Below are positions 1 to 5,987 of a stretch of DNA of 6,844 nt, one piece after another. Both the position numbers and the translations under genes were made by a program. The DNA is from Acholeplasmataceae bacterium (GTDB lineage: Bacteria; Bacillota_I; Bacilli_A; Acholeplasmatales; Acholeplasmataceae), in contig JALNWO010000090.1 of the NCBI GenBank assembly GCA_023230825.1, positions 1 to 6,844 of the forward strand, written 5' to 3'. The notes under the pieces are model-generated. The model made no database searches. It worked only from the letters and a program-made list of their open reading frames with translations, and was not told where the DNA came from. Position 1 is the first letter of the stretch. Each line of letters starts with the position of its first letter.

Positions 1-1
1 A

Positions 2-565
2 CCCATGTTAGTAGAACATATGAACTTTTTTGATTGGGTCTTAGTTGACTCATCGAGTGAAGAAGTTGGCTTTTTCTTAGAAAAACCAAAACAACAGTGG
101 AAACAACAGCCGAAAAAAGAAGACGAAACAGTTAAAGAACCAGAACCAGTTAAAACAGGTGAAGTTCCCTTTGACGCTGGTGTTTTAACGTTTGAACAAG
201 TCAATGCAATTTTAAACACCGTTCCTGTCGATATGACCTTTGTCGATCACGAAGGGCATGTGAAATACTTTACCCAAGGAAAAGAACGCATTTTTGACCG
301 TCCTAAAACGGTAATAGGTAGACATGTGTCAATGTGTCATCCACCTCAAAGTGTTCATGTTGTTGAAGAAATTTTAGAGTCATTTAAATCGGGTGAGAAA
401 GATCACGAAGACTTTTGGATTCAATTAAAAGATATGTTTGTTCACATTCGTTACTTTGCGGTTAGGTCCCATAGCGGCGAATATTTAGGAACACTTGAAG
501 TGAGCCAAAATATTAAACCTATTCGCGAGTTAACCGGTGAGAAACGTCTTCGTTCAAAAGATTAA
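2..565 (+). CDS. DUF438/hemerythrin-type PAS domain protein, C-terminal part (5' end outside window)
   Basis: The reading frame is open to the left edge, so the methionine codon at 5 is probably internal. The opening P-M-L-V-E-H-M followed by an E-x-G-F-F-L segment resembles the end of the hemerythrin-like region in proteins built as DUF438, hemerythrin, then PAS; that resemblance is from memory. Counting from base 5, residues 30-55 are a Lys/Glu/Pro-rich linker. Residues about 60-180 form a PAS domain of the PAS_10 type, with F-V-D-H-E-G-H-V-K-Y-F at 79-89, G-R-H-V-S-M-C-H-P-P at 105-114 and F-W-I-Q at 137-140, then a G-T-L-E-V-S-Q strand near the end. The Cys111-His112 pair belongs to the conserved core of this PAS type. 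Family members are thought to be cytosolic sensors that bind a di-iron centre or other ligand, but the specific role is unknown. A terminator follows, so it ends its own transcript. Assignment of the PAS part is solid; the upstream domains are inferred. Confidence 0.85.
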   Translation, partial: PMLVEHMNFFDWVLVDSSSEEVGFFLEKPKQQWKQQPKKEDETVKEPEPVKTGEVPFDAGVLTFEQVNAILNTVPVDMTFVDHEGHVKYFTQGKERIFDRPKTVIGRHVSMCHPPQSVHVVEEILESFKSGEKDHEDFWIQLKDMFVHIRYFAVRSHSGEYLGTLEVSQNIKPIRELTGEKRLRSKD

Positions 566-584
566 ACAAAATTTTAAAAAAATG

Positions 585-612
585 AAACCACGCTGAAAAG
601 GGTGGTTTTTTT
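585..612 (+). terminator. Rho-independent terminator after the PAS protein gene
   Basis: A 7-bp perfect stem, AAACCAC (585-591) with GTGGTTT (602-608), encloses a 10-nt loop. The 3' arm runs into a seven-T tract at 606-612. It starts 19 bases after the stop codon of the upstream gene, as expected for a simple intrinsic terminator. It separates that gene from the MMPL operon. Confidence 0.8.
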
Positions 613-682
613 AATGCTTATCGGCTGCATGAGAAGATGTTAAATAAGATTTGAATTCATGTTTTAATTATGATTGGAGGGT

Positions 683-710
683 TTTTTTATTAAATGAAAA
701 AAGGTATAAT
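683..710 (+). promoter_or_regulatory. Probable promoter of the MMPL-lipoprotein operon
   Basis: A perfect TATAAT -10 element lies at 705-710. The region 16-18 bases upstream is a T-run with only a weak match to TTGACA, and there is no TGn extension. The expected transcription start is near 717, about 45 bases before the ATG of the transporter gene. The good -10 with a poor -35 leaves open whether an activator helps. Chance TATAAT matches are common in such AT-rich DNA, but this one sits correctly between a terminator and an isolated operon. Confidence 0.55.
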
Positions 711-740
711 TTAAATGTGGAATTAAAACGGACATTTAAA
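710..740. promoter_or_regulatory. Operator-like inverted repeat over the expected transcription start
   Basis: TTTAAATGT (710-718) and its exact reverse complement ACATTTAAA (732-740) are separated by 13 bases, with half-site centres 22 bases (about two helical turns) apart. The repeat begins on the last base of the -10 element and ends just before the GGAGG at 743-747. This is the usual place for a repressor operator, and MMPL-type pumps are often controlled by TetR or MarR repressors. In RNA the same bases could form a weak A/U stem next to the ribosome binding site. No regulator gene lies in the window, so the binding protein is unknown. Confidence 0.45.
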
Positions 741-761
741 ATGGAGGATTAAAGCAAGACT

Positions 762-2828
762 ATGAAAACATTATTTACGAAAAGACGACGCCTTTTTATC
801 ATTGTTTTTTTATCTATTTTAACAATCGTCTCCATTGTTTTAGCTCCTCTTGTCGTTGTGAACTACGATATGAGTGCATATTTACCGACAGACTCAAATA
901 CAAAATTGTCAATAGAAGTGATGCAAGATGAGTTTGGCAATGTGTCGATGGTACAAATGATGACAGTTGATTTAGATTTATTAGATGCCGCTAACATGGT
1001 TGATGAGATGAAAGAGATTGAGGTTGTGCGTTCGGTATTATGGTTAGGAGCTATTGCCGATATCACAACACCTGTTGAAAGTATGGAGCAATCACTCATT
1101 CGTGATTTTTATCAAGATGGAAAGATGCTCTTTACAATTGAATTTGCTGATGATGATTATTCGCTCATTGTTGGCGATGCGATTGATGAAATTAAAAATA
1201 TCGCAACGCATTATGAGACAGAATATTATTTACGCGGCTCAGCTTTAGGTAATAAAAATACCCGTGATCTCGTCAATGGAGAAATGCTAATGATTTTTTT
1301 AATTGCATTGCCTGCAGCCATTGCCATCTTATTTTTAGTTTCAACTTCATGGTTTGAGCCTGTCATTATTTTAATTAACTTAGGTGTTGCCATCGTCATT
1401 AATTTAGGAACGAACGTCTTTTTACCAAGTGTCAGCTATATTACCATGTCGATTGCAAGTATTTTGCAGCTGGCAATGTCGCTGGATTATTCGCTATTCA
1501 TTGTGCATCGGTATTATGAAATAAGGGATACCGGTGAAGAACCAGTTCCAGCTGCTACTCAAGCGACAAAAGATGCTTTTAGAAGTGTTACGGCTTCATC
1601 TTTAACGACAATCTTTGGTTTTTTATCGCTTGTGATTATGCGTTATAAAATTGGTTTAGATGTTGGGCTATCATTAACGAAAGCCATCGCAATTAGTTAT
1701 CTTGTTACATTAATCTTTATTCCGGTTTTATTAATCGTTTTTGATAAAAAATTATTAAAACATAAGCATAAAATTTTACTGCCTAATTTTGCCAAAATTA
1801 CCTCAAGGCTAAATAAAGGACGGATTTTTATTACGGCATTGATCTTTCTCATTGGTGGTCTCGCTTTTTACCTACAATCAAAAACGACTTATTTTTATAG
1901 TGATACGCAAAATAAAGACGAAACATCCGTTATTTATCAACATGATGCCGCAATTACCGATGTCTTTGGACCTTTTGAACCAATCATTATTTTATATCAG
2001 CACGAAGATGTTGAAGATGCGCTTTTGTTGGCTGATCAATTGAATGCCATTCCTGAAGTGATTTCCATCCAAAGTTTGGTGACAAGCGTGGATCCGGCAA
2101 TTCCTGAGGAAATGATCCCTTTAGATGCGTTAACACAATTTAAAGGTGATCGCTATTACCGAATGATTGTTTTAATAAACTTATCAGAAGAAAGCGAAAG
2201 AAGTTATGCTTTAAGTGCAGAAATGATTCGTTTAACGCAAGAAACACTTACCCATGGGGGTTATGTTATTGGCGCTCCAATTGCAGTTACCGAAATTAAA
2301 GAAGCAGTCACAATTGACGGAATCATTGTTCAACTTGTTTCAGCGATTGCTGTTGGGCTAGTCATTGGGTTCATTTTAAAAAATCCGATTCAACCGCTCA
2401 TTCTTGTTCTTTTAATCGAGATTTCAATTTGGATTAATATTTCGATTACATATCTTTCAGGAGGGGCAATTGCTTATATTGGTTATTTAGTCGTTTCCAG
2501 TTTGCAGCTAGGGGCCACAATCGATTATGCTGTATTGGTTTCAAGTCGTTATCAAGAGTTGAGGGATCCGGCTAATCCTAAAGGTTCCATGGTTGAAACA
2601 ATGGAGAAATCAGCACCTGCTATTATTACCTCAGCTGCAGTATTAGCCGTTGCAGGCATTGCCGTTGTCTTAGTTTCTAGTTTAGATATTGTGAAAGAGA
2701 TAGGCTTATTAATTGCCCGAGGGGCGCTCTTATCCGGTGTTTTAACCCTCTTTGTTTTACCGGCATTATTATTGACTTTTGATAAAGTCATTGAAAAATA
2801 TAATAAAAAAAGAAAAATTAAACCATAA
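762..2828 (+). CDS. MMPL-family RND-type transporter
   Basis: This is a cytoplasmic-membrane pump of the RND superfamily (MMPL branch), which typically exports lipids, glycolipids or hydrophobic compounds using the proton gradient. The 688-aa protein shows the internal duplication of the family. TM1 is about 12-34, followed by an external domain 35-168 and TM2-6 between about 174 and 328. TM7 is about 353-371, followed by a second external domain 372-515 and TM8-12 between about 518 and 672. The paired Asp-Tyr motifs occur in both halves: S-L-D-Y-S at 240-244 (Asp242-Tyr243) in TM4 and T-I-D-Y-A at 586-590 (Asp588-Tyr589) in TM10. These match the Asp-Tyr proton-relay pairs known from MmpL3. 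A basic tail (K-K-R-K) closes the protein. The start is supported by GGAGG at 743-747, although its 14-base spacing is long; no better in-frame start is seen. The lipoprotein gene follows after 14 bases, so the two are almost surely co-transcribed. Family is certain; substrate is unknown. Confidence 0.93.
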   Translation: MKTLFTKRRRLFIIVFLSILTIVSIVLAPLVVVNYDMSAYLPTDSNTKLSIEVMQDEFGNVSMVQMMTVDLDLLDAANMVDEMKEIEVVRSVLWLGAIADITTPVESMEQSLIRDFYQDGKMLFTIEFADDDYSLIVGDAIDEIKNIATHYETEYYLRGSALGNKNTRDLVNGEMLMIFLIALPAAIAILFLVSTSWFEPVIILINLGVAIVINLGTNVFLPSVSYITMSIASILQLAMSLDYSLFIVHRYYEIRDTGEEPVPAATQATKDAFRSVTASSLTTIFGFLSLVIMRYKIGLDVGLSLTKAIAISYLVTLIFIPVLLIVFDKKLLKHKHKILLPNFAKITSRLNKGRIFITALIFLIGGLAFYLQSKTTYFYSDTQNKDETSVIYQHDAAITDVFGPFEPIIILYQHEDVEDALLLADQLNAIPEVISIQSLVTSVDPAIPEEMIPLDALTQFKGDRYYRMIVLINLSEESERSYALSAEMIRLTQETLTHGGYVIGAPIAVTEIKEAVTIDGIIVQLVSAIAVGLVIGFILKNPIQPLILVLLIEISIWINISITYLSGGAIAYIGYLVVSSLQLGATIDYAVLVSSRYQELRDPANPKGSMVETMEKSAPAIITSAAVLAVAGIAVVLVSSLDIVKEIGLLIARGALLSGVLTLFVLPALLLTFDKVIEKYNKKRKIKP

Positions 2829-2842
2829 AGGAGGTTCTTAAA

Positions 2843-4765
2843 ATGAAAAAGTTAATTAAAAAGGGTTTTACATTACTCATTCTAATTTTAACCACGGTAC
2901 TCATCGTTGGTTGTGATGACAATCATTTAGAAGAACCTGATGATCCCTCTAACAATCGACCCACTACAGTTACACAAGTTAGTCAAGATGAAATTATTTA
3001 TGTCAATATGAAACCAAACGGACAAATGGAATCGATTAAAGCCAGTCAACATATTAGTCAATCTGTTTTTACTAATTATAAAGTTTACGGTCAATTTTTA
3101 GCAAATGGCCATTTAAACATTAGTAATAGTCAAGCGAGAATTACAGTTGAAGATGGTTTAGCAACGATTCCGTCTTTGTCGCCCCAAAGAAATATGTTTT
3201 ACACTTTAAATTTAGACCCTGAATATTATGAACAAAGACTGCCCTATATTATTCGTCCGACTTATAAGCTCAATGGTTTAGAAGTTGGTTATCAAGATTT
3301 AGTCCATGCCACGGGCCATATCGAATTGAATTATGATTTTATCGCAAATGAAGTAGCACACGTATATTATCAACAAGCGTATAGTGCTCAAGTTCAAATT
3401 CCGCTTAATTTAAAGACGATGACAATTTTATCTGCTCCTGGTGTGATGCAAACCCTCGTTGTTGGTTCAGATGTCTCTTTAGTCTATATGATTATGCCTG
3501 GAACAAGCCAAAAAATTACAATTGAACTTGACGTCATTGATTTTCATTATGATGGACTCCAAGCTGTTTTACAGCCGATGGACCTCTTGTCGTTTGCAAC
3601 AGATTTTATTGAGTTAGACCAACTCACTGATTTTGAAATGGAGTCGATGGAAAGTCAGATTGATTTACTAATTCAAGAGTTGGCTTTTGTCGATGATCAA
3701 ATGTCACCTCTATTTAAGGAACTTTTACCAGAATTACCTACTTTTATTGAAGACCAAGCAACGATGATCGGCACAGAACTTGAAAAGTTAGTTACAGGAT
3801 TAAATGATCCGCAACTTGATCAAGCTTTTACTGCTTTAACATCTATCATCTCATACTCACTAAATTACCAAAGCCAACGTGATTGGTTTCGTACGCATGT
3901 TGCAGAGATAAAAACGACAATTGATCACCTTTCAAATCATTATGATGATTTAATGACTTATTTGGCAAGTTTACAAAATGAACTAATGCGAATCACGGCG
4001 CTCACAAATACATACACTTCGCTTTATCAAGAATACGAAGATGTAATGGATGAAGTTAATCAAATTAAAACGGCAGTGACGTTGATAGCAAATTTAGGTG
4101 AATTAGATTTAGAAACACTCGTTGAAAACAAAGTTCAATTAACAGATCAATTTTATCAAATGAGTCAATCCAGCAAAATCATTCAAACAAAACTACAAAC
4201 ACTTATCGTTGGGATGTATCCGTTTGCAAATCAGTTTCAGTTTTTAGTAGAAGGTTTTACACCACTCATTGCCTTTTTCACCGAATTAGACGTGTTGCAT
4301 GATCAATTCATCCAATTAGCAGCCCGCCTGCGCATGGGTTTGGATGCAGGGTGGTTTTCAAGTATGGTTAGTGCTCAATTTGAAACTCTTTATGAAGAAC
4401 TAGTCAAAGAAGATGAAGAAATGATTGAACCAGGTTTAATTCAAGGGTTAGAATTGGCATTATCAGCTCAAGAACAATTAGGAGAATTATCAGCTCTAAA
4501 AGATGTATACACGATTAATTCTGAAACGAATCTTCGTCCCATTGATGAACTTGCCTATGGCTTTATTTTGATTAATGAAGCTTTAACTTTGCCCCAAAAC
4601 AATCAGGAACAAGGCTTCTTTGAAGCTCTTAGTTTTGTTCAACTATACGCTGATATTTTAGGACAGTTACCCAATTTACCTGAAGGCAGCCTACCCTCAT
4701 TTTTAAGTGAAACAAACCCTGAGCCTTGCCGTCTTCAATTTATCATTAAACACCGTGGTTTTTAA
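2843..4765 (+). CDS. Large MMPL-associated lipoprotein with beta-rich N-terminal and helical C-terminal regions
   Basis: The 640-aa protein has a lipoprotein signal peptide: basic start M-K-K-L-I-K-K, hydrophobic core 9-22, lipobox L-I-V-G-C with Cys24 as the lipidated residue. It should therefore be anchored on the outer face of the cytoplasmic membrane. Residues 25-45 are an acidic, Pro/Asn-rich linker. Residues about 48-245 look beta-rich, with E-I-I-Y-V-N-M-K-P-N-G at 50-60, R-L-P-Y-I-I-R-P-T-Y-K-L-N-G at 132-145 and M-P-G at 218-220. From memory these resemble an uncharacterised Bacillota family found beside, or related to, YhgE/Pip and MMPL membrane proteins. Residues about 255-610 are mostly amphipathic helix, probably coiled coil in parts, without a clear second membrane segment. 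The start is firm, with AAGGAGG at 2828-2834 eight bases before the ATG. The context suggests a partner or adaptor of the MMPL pump. The last 15 residues look unusual (see findings). Export and anchoring are well supported; the function is inferred from context. Confidence 0.8.
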   Translation: MKKLIKKGFTLLILILTTVLIVGCDDNHLEEPDDPSNNRPTTVTQVSQDEIIYVNMKPNGQMESIKASQHISQSVFTNYKVYGQFLANGHLNISNSQARITVEDGLATIPSLSPQRNMFYTLNLDPEYYEQRLPYIIRPTYKLNGLEVGYQDLVHATGHIELNYDFIANEVAHVYYQQAYSAQVQIPLNLKTMTILSAPGVMQTLVVGSDVSLVYMIMPGTSQKITIELDVIDFHYDGLQAVLQPMDLLSFATDFIELDQLTDFEMESMESQIDLLIQELAFVDDQMSPLFKELLPELPTFIEDQATMIGTELEKLVTGLNDPQLDQAFTALTSIISYSLNYQSQRDWFRTHVAEIKTTIDHLSNHYDDLMTYLASLQNELMRITALTNTYTSLYQEYEDVMDEVNQIKTAVTLIANLGELDLETLVENKVQLTDQFYQMSQSSKIIQTKLQTLIVGMYPFANQFQFLVEGFTPLIAFFTELDVLHDQFIQLAARLRMGLDAGWFSSMVSAQFETLYEELVKEDEEMIEPGLIQGLELALSAQEQLGELSALKDVYTINSETNLRPIDELAYGFILINEALTLPQNNQEQGFFEALSFVQLYADILGQLPNLPEGSLPSFLSETNPEPCRLQFIIKHRGF

Positions 4766-4775
4766 ATCAACAACC

Positions 4776-4812
4776 AAAAAAAGAACCGCTTGCATTCAAG
4801 CGGTTTTTCTTT
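4776..4812 (+). terminator. Strong, probably bidirectional terminator after the lipoprotein gene
   Basis: A 9-bp perfect GC-centred stem, AACCGCTTG (4784-4792) with CAAGCGGTT (4797-4805), has a 4-base CATT loop and a T-rich tail through 4812. The 5' side carries a seven-A run (4776-4782), so the reverse strand also has a T-tail and could terminate transcription from the right. It begins about 10 bases after the stop codon and closes the MMPL operon. Confidence 0.92.
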
Positions 4813-4842
4813 TGTTCATTGCTCCATCATTCTAAAAATTCT

Positions 4843-4895
4843 ATTCGTTTAGCAAAAAAGACTAAAAGATGATTTTTTGCAAAAACTAAACGAAT
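4843..4895. repeat. 53-nt imperfect palindrome (interrupted hairpin) upstream of the osmC promoter
   Basis: The outer arms ATTCGTTTAG (4843-4852) and CTAAACGAAT (4886-4895) are exact complements. Directly inside them CAAAAAA (4853-4859) pairs with TTTTTTG (4873-4879). A 6-base bulge (4880-4885) lies on the 3' side and a 13-base loop at the tip. There is no T-tract after it, so it is not an ordinary terminator. It may be a protein-binding region upstream of the promoter, or a remnant of a small repeat element. A smaller perfect palindrome, TTTTTGCAAAAA (4874-4885), is nested in the right half. Confidence 0.7.
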
Positions 4896-4932
4896 GAAAA
4901 TGGATGAAAATAGTTTACATTCATAAATACTA

Positions 4933-4961
4933 ATGACTATTTAACAATTAATTGTTATGAT
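4933..4961 (+). promoter_or_regulatory. Probable promoter of the osmC-nudix-pckG group
   Basis: ATGACT (4933-4938; four of six matches to TTGACA) and TATGAT (4956-4961; five of six matches to TATAAT) are exactly 17 bases apart. This predicts a start near 4968 and a leader of about 37 bases carrying the ribosome binding site at 4988-4993. An alternative -10, TACAAT at 4971-4976, has a poorer -35. A perfect palindrome fills the spacer of the favoured promoter. Confidence 0.5.
4942..4957. promoter_or_regulatory. OhrR/MarR-type operator candidate inside the osmC promoter
   Basis: TAACAATTAATTGTTA is a perfect 16-bp palindrome lying between the candidate -35 and -10 elements and overlapping the -10 by two bases, so a bound dimer would block RNA polymerase. 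The ACAATT/AATTGT arms resemble the TACAATT/AATTGTA half-sites known for Bacillus OhrR, the organic-peroxide-sensing MarR-family repressor of ohr, a relative of osmC. The sequence match is seen directly; the regulator is inferred and not encoded here. Confidence 0.55.
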
Positions 4962-5004
4962 AGATATGTATACAATCGAGAACACTGAAGGAGAGTGATT
5001 GAAA

Positions 5005-5397
5005 ATGAATACAGACTTGATTAAATTCAATTTCACGAACGGTTTTGTCGGTGAGTTCATTTCACCAACGGGAACCGTAAAAATTGGCCAACAACCAGAT
5101 GGTGTGGCCCCGTACCATTTACTTTATGGCGCATTAGGATCATGTTTTTATGCAACCTTCTTAGGCGTCGTTAAAAAAATGCAACTTACTTTTGACCGAG
5201 CAGAAATGTCAATCGTTGGCAATAAAAGAACAACAGTTCCAACAACCCTTGATTTAGTTCAAATGGAACTAACAGTCTTTGGTGCATCCGATCAGAAAAA
5301 AATAGAAAAAGCAGCTGAGTTAGGCGCGAAGTATTGTTCTATTCATGAAACGATTGCCCAAGTCGCACCGATTGAATTCGTCGTCAAGTTTCAATAA
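5005..5397 (+). CDS. OsmC/Ohr-family protein
   Basis: A small cytosolic protein of the OsmC superfamily, whose typical members reduce organic hydroperoxides through two reactive cysteines. From the ATG at 5005 it is 130 aa, close to the family norm. The signature region reads P-Y-H-L-L-Y-G-A-L-G-S-C, placing the first cysteine at 47 at the head of the central helix. The second, in A-K-Y-C-S-I-H-E-T, is at 111. Both are where the redox pair is expected. It lacks the N-P-E-Q-L-F style of true Ohr, so it fits the broader OsmC/YhfA-like group better. The start is ambiguous: AAGGAG at 4988-4993 is 11 bases before this ATG and 5 before an in-frame TTG at 4999, which would add two residues. ATG is preferred as the commoner start codon. 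The Nudix gene begins on the base after its stop codon. Peroxidase activity is inferred from the cysteines. Confidence 0.9.
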   Translation: MNTDLIKFNFTNGFVGEFISPTGTVKIGQQPDGVAPYHLLYGALGSCFYATFLGVVKKMQLTFDRAEMSIVGNKRTTVPTTLDLVQMELTVFGASDQKKIEKAAELGAKYCSIHETIAQVAPIEFVVKFQ

Positions 5398-5967
5398 ATG
5401 AATTACTTAACACAAATTAGAAACTATCAACCTATCAATGAACAAGAGGCGGTTGACCAAGCCGCTTTTTTAGCATTTATGAAAAACAACTCTGATCATC
5501 TTTTACGTTCTAATTTGGCTGGTCATGTGACCGTATCTGCTTTTGTGTGTAACCCTGAATTAACGCATGTGCTTTTTGCATATCATAACATTTATGAATC
5601 ATGGAGTTGGGTCGGGGGTCATCTTGATGGTGAAACTGATTTATTAGGTGTTGCCATTAAAGAAGCAAAAGAAGAAACAGGTTTAGAAGAAGTAACCCCT
5701 TTAATGGATGATATTTTCATTCTCGATGTTATCCAAGTGATGAACCATTATAAAAATGGGGCTTATGTCGGTGATCACTTGCATTTTAATGTCACGTATT
5801 TACTGATTGGGGATCCTCAAAAACCTATTTATCCTAAACTGGATGAAAATCAAGGAGTAAAGTGGTTTTCGTGGGAAGAGGTCTTTGTTCATGTAACCGA
5901 ACCGAGAATGATACCAATTTATCAAAAAGCTTATACAAAAATAAAACAAATAAAAGAAAATGTATGA
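5398..5967 (+). CDS. Nudix hydrolase
   Basis: A 189-aa metal-dependent hydrolase that cleaves a nucleoside diphosphate linked to another group; the substrate cannot be read from the sequence. Residues 1-40 form a helical lead-in, and the Nudix fold starts at about G-H-V-T-V-S-A (42-48). The Nudix box spans Gly74 to Leu96, with the core K-E-A-K-E-E-T-G-L at 88-96. The metal-binding glutamates Glu89, Glu92 and Glu93 and Gly95 are present. Two box positions differ from consensus: Thr80 replaces the first Glu and Lys88 replaces Arg. The start codon abuts the OsmC stop (TAAATG) and has no clear ribosome binding site, which suggests translation coupled to osmC. The N-terminal lead-in looks family-typical, so the early start is kept over Met28. 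The gene ends 20 bases before pckG. Fold is certain; substrate is unknown. Confidence 0.92.
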   Translation: MNYLTQIRNYQPINEQEAVDQAAFLAFMKNNSDHLLRSNLAGHVTVSAFVCNPELTHVLFAYHNIYESWSWVGGHLDGETDLLGVAIKEAKEETGLEEVTPLMDDIFILDVIQVMNHYKNGAYVGDHLHFNVTYLLIGDPQKPIYPKLDENQGVKWFSWEEVFVHVTEPRMIPIYQKAYTKIKQIKENV

Positions 5968-5987
5968 ACAAAAAATGGGAGGAAGTC

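Noticed and set aside
694..714. Tiny ORF M-K-K-G-I-I with GGAGGG (676-681) upstream, a possible leader peptide
   Set aside because: It contains the TATAAT of the likely promoter, so it would not be in the transcript; its length and composition are as expected by chance.
863..1099. Minus-strand ORF opposite the first external domain of the transporter
   Set aside because: It overlaps a certain gene, has no ribosome binding site or recognisable domain, and mirrors the codon pattern of the plus strand.
2552..2791. Minus-strand ORF opposite the last membrane segments of the transporter
   Set aside because: It is a shadow of the membrane-protein coding pattern, with no supporting start signal or family resemblance.
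4894..4911. Two copies of ATGAAAAT 10 bases apart upstream of the osmC promoter
   Set aside because: The repeat is short, A-rich and has only two copies, so chance is likely; it is noted only because it adjoins the large palindrome.
4914..4919. TTTACA as an alternative -35 element
   Set aside because: No acceptable -10 element lies 16-18 bases downstream; the ATGACT/TATGAT pair fits better.
4967..4974. TGTATACA palindrome as a second operator
   Set aside because: Eight bases is too short to support alone, although it sits near the predicted transcription start.
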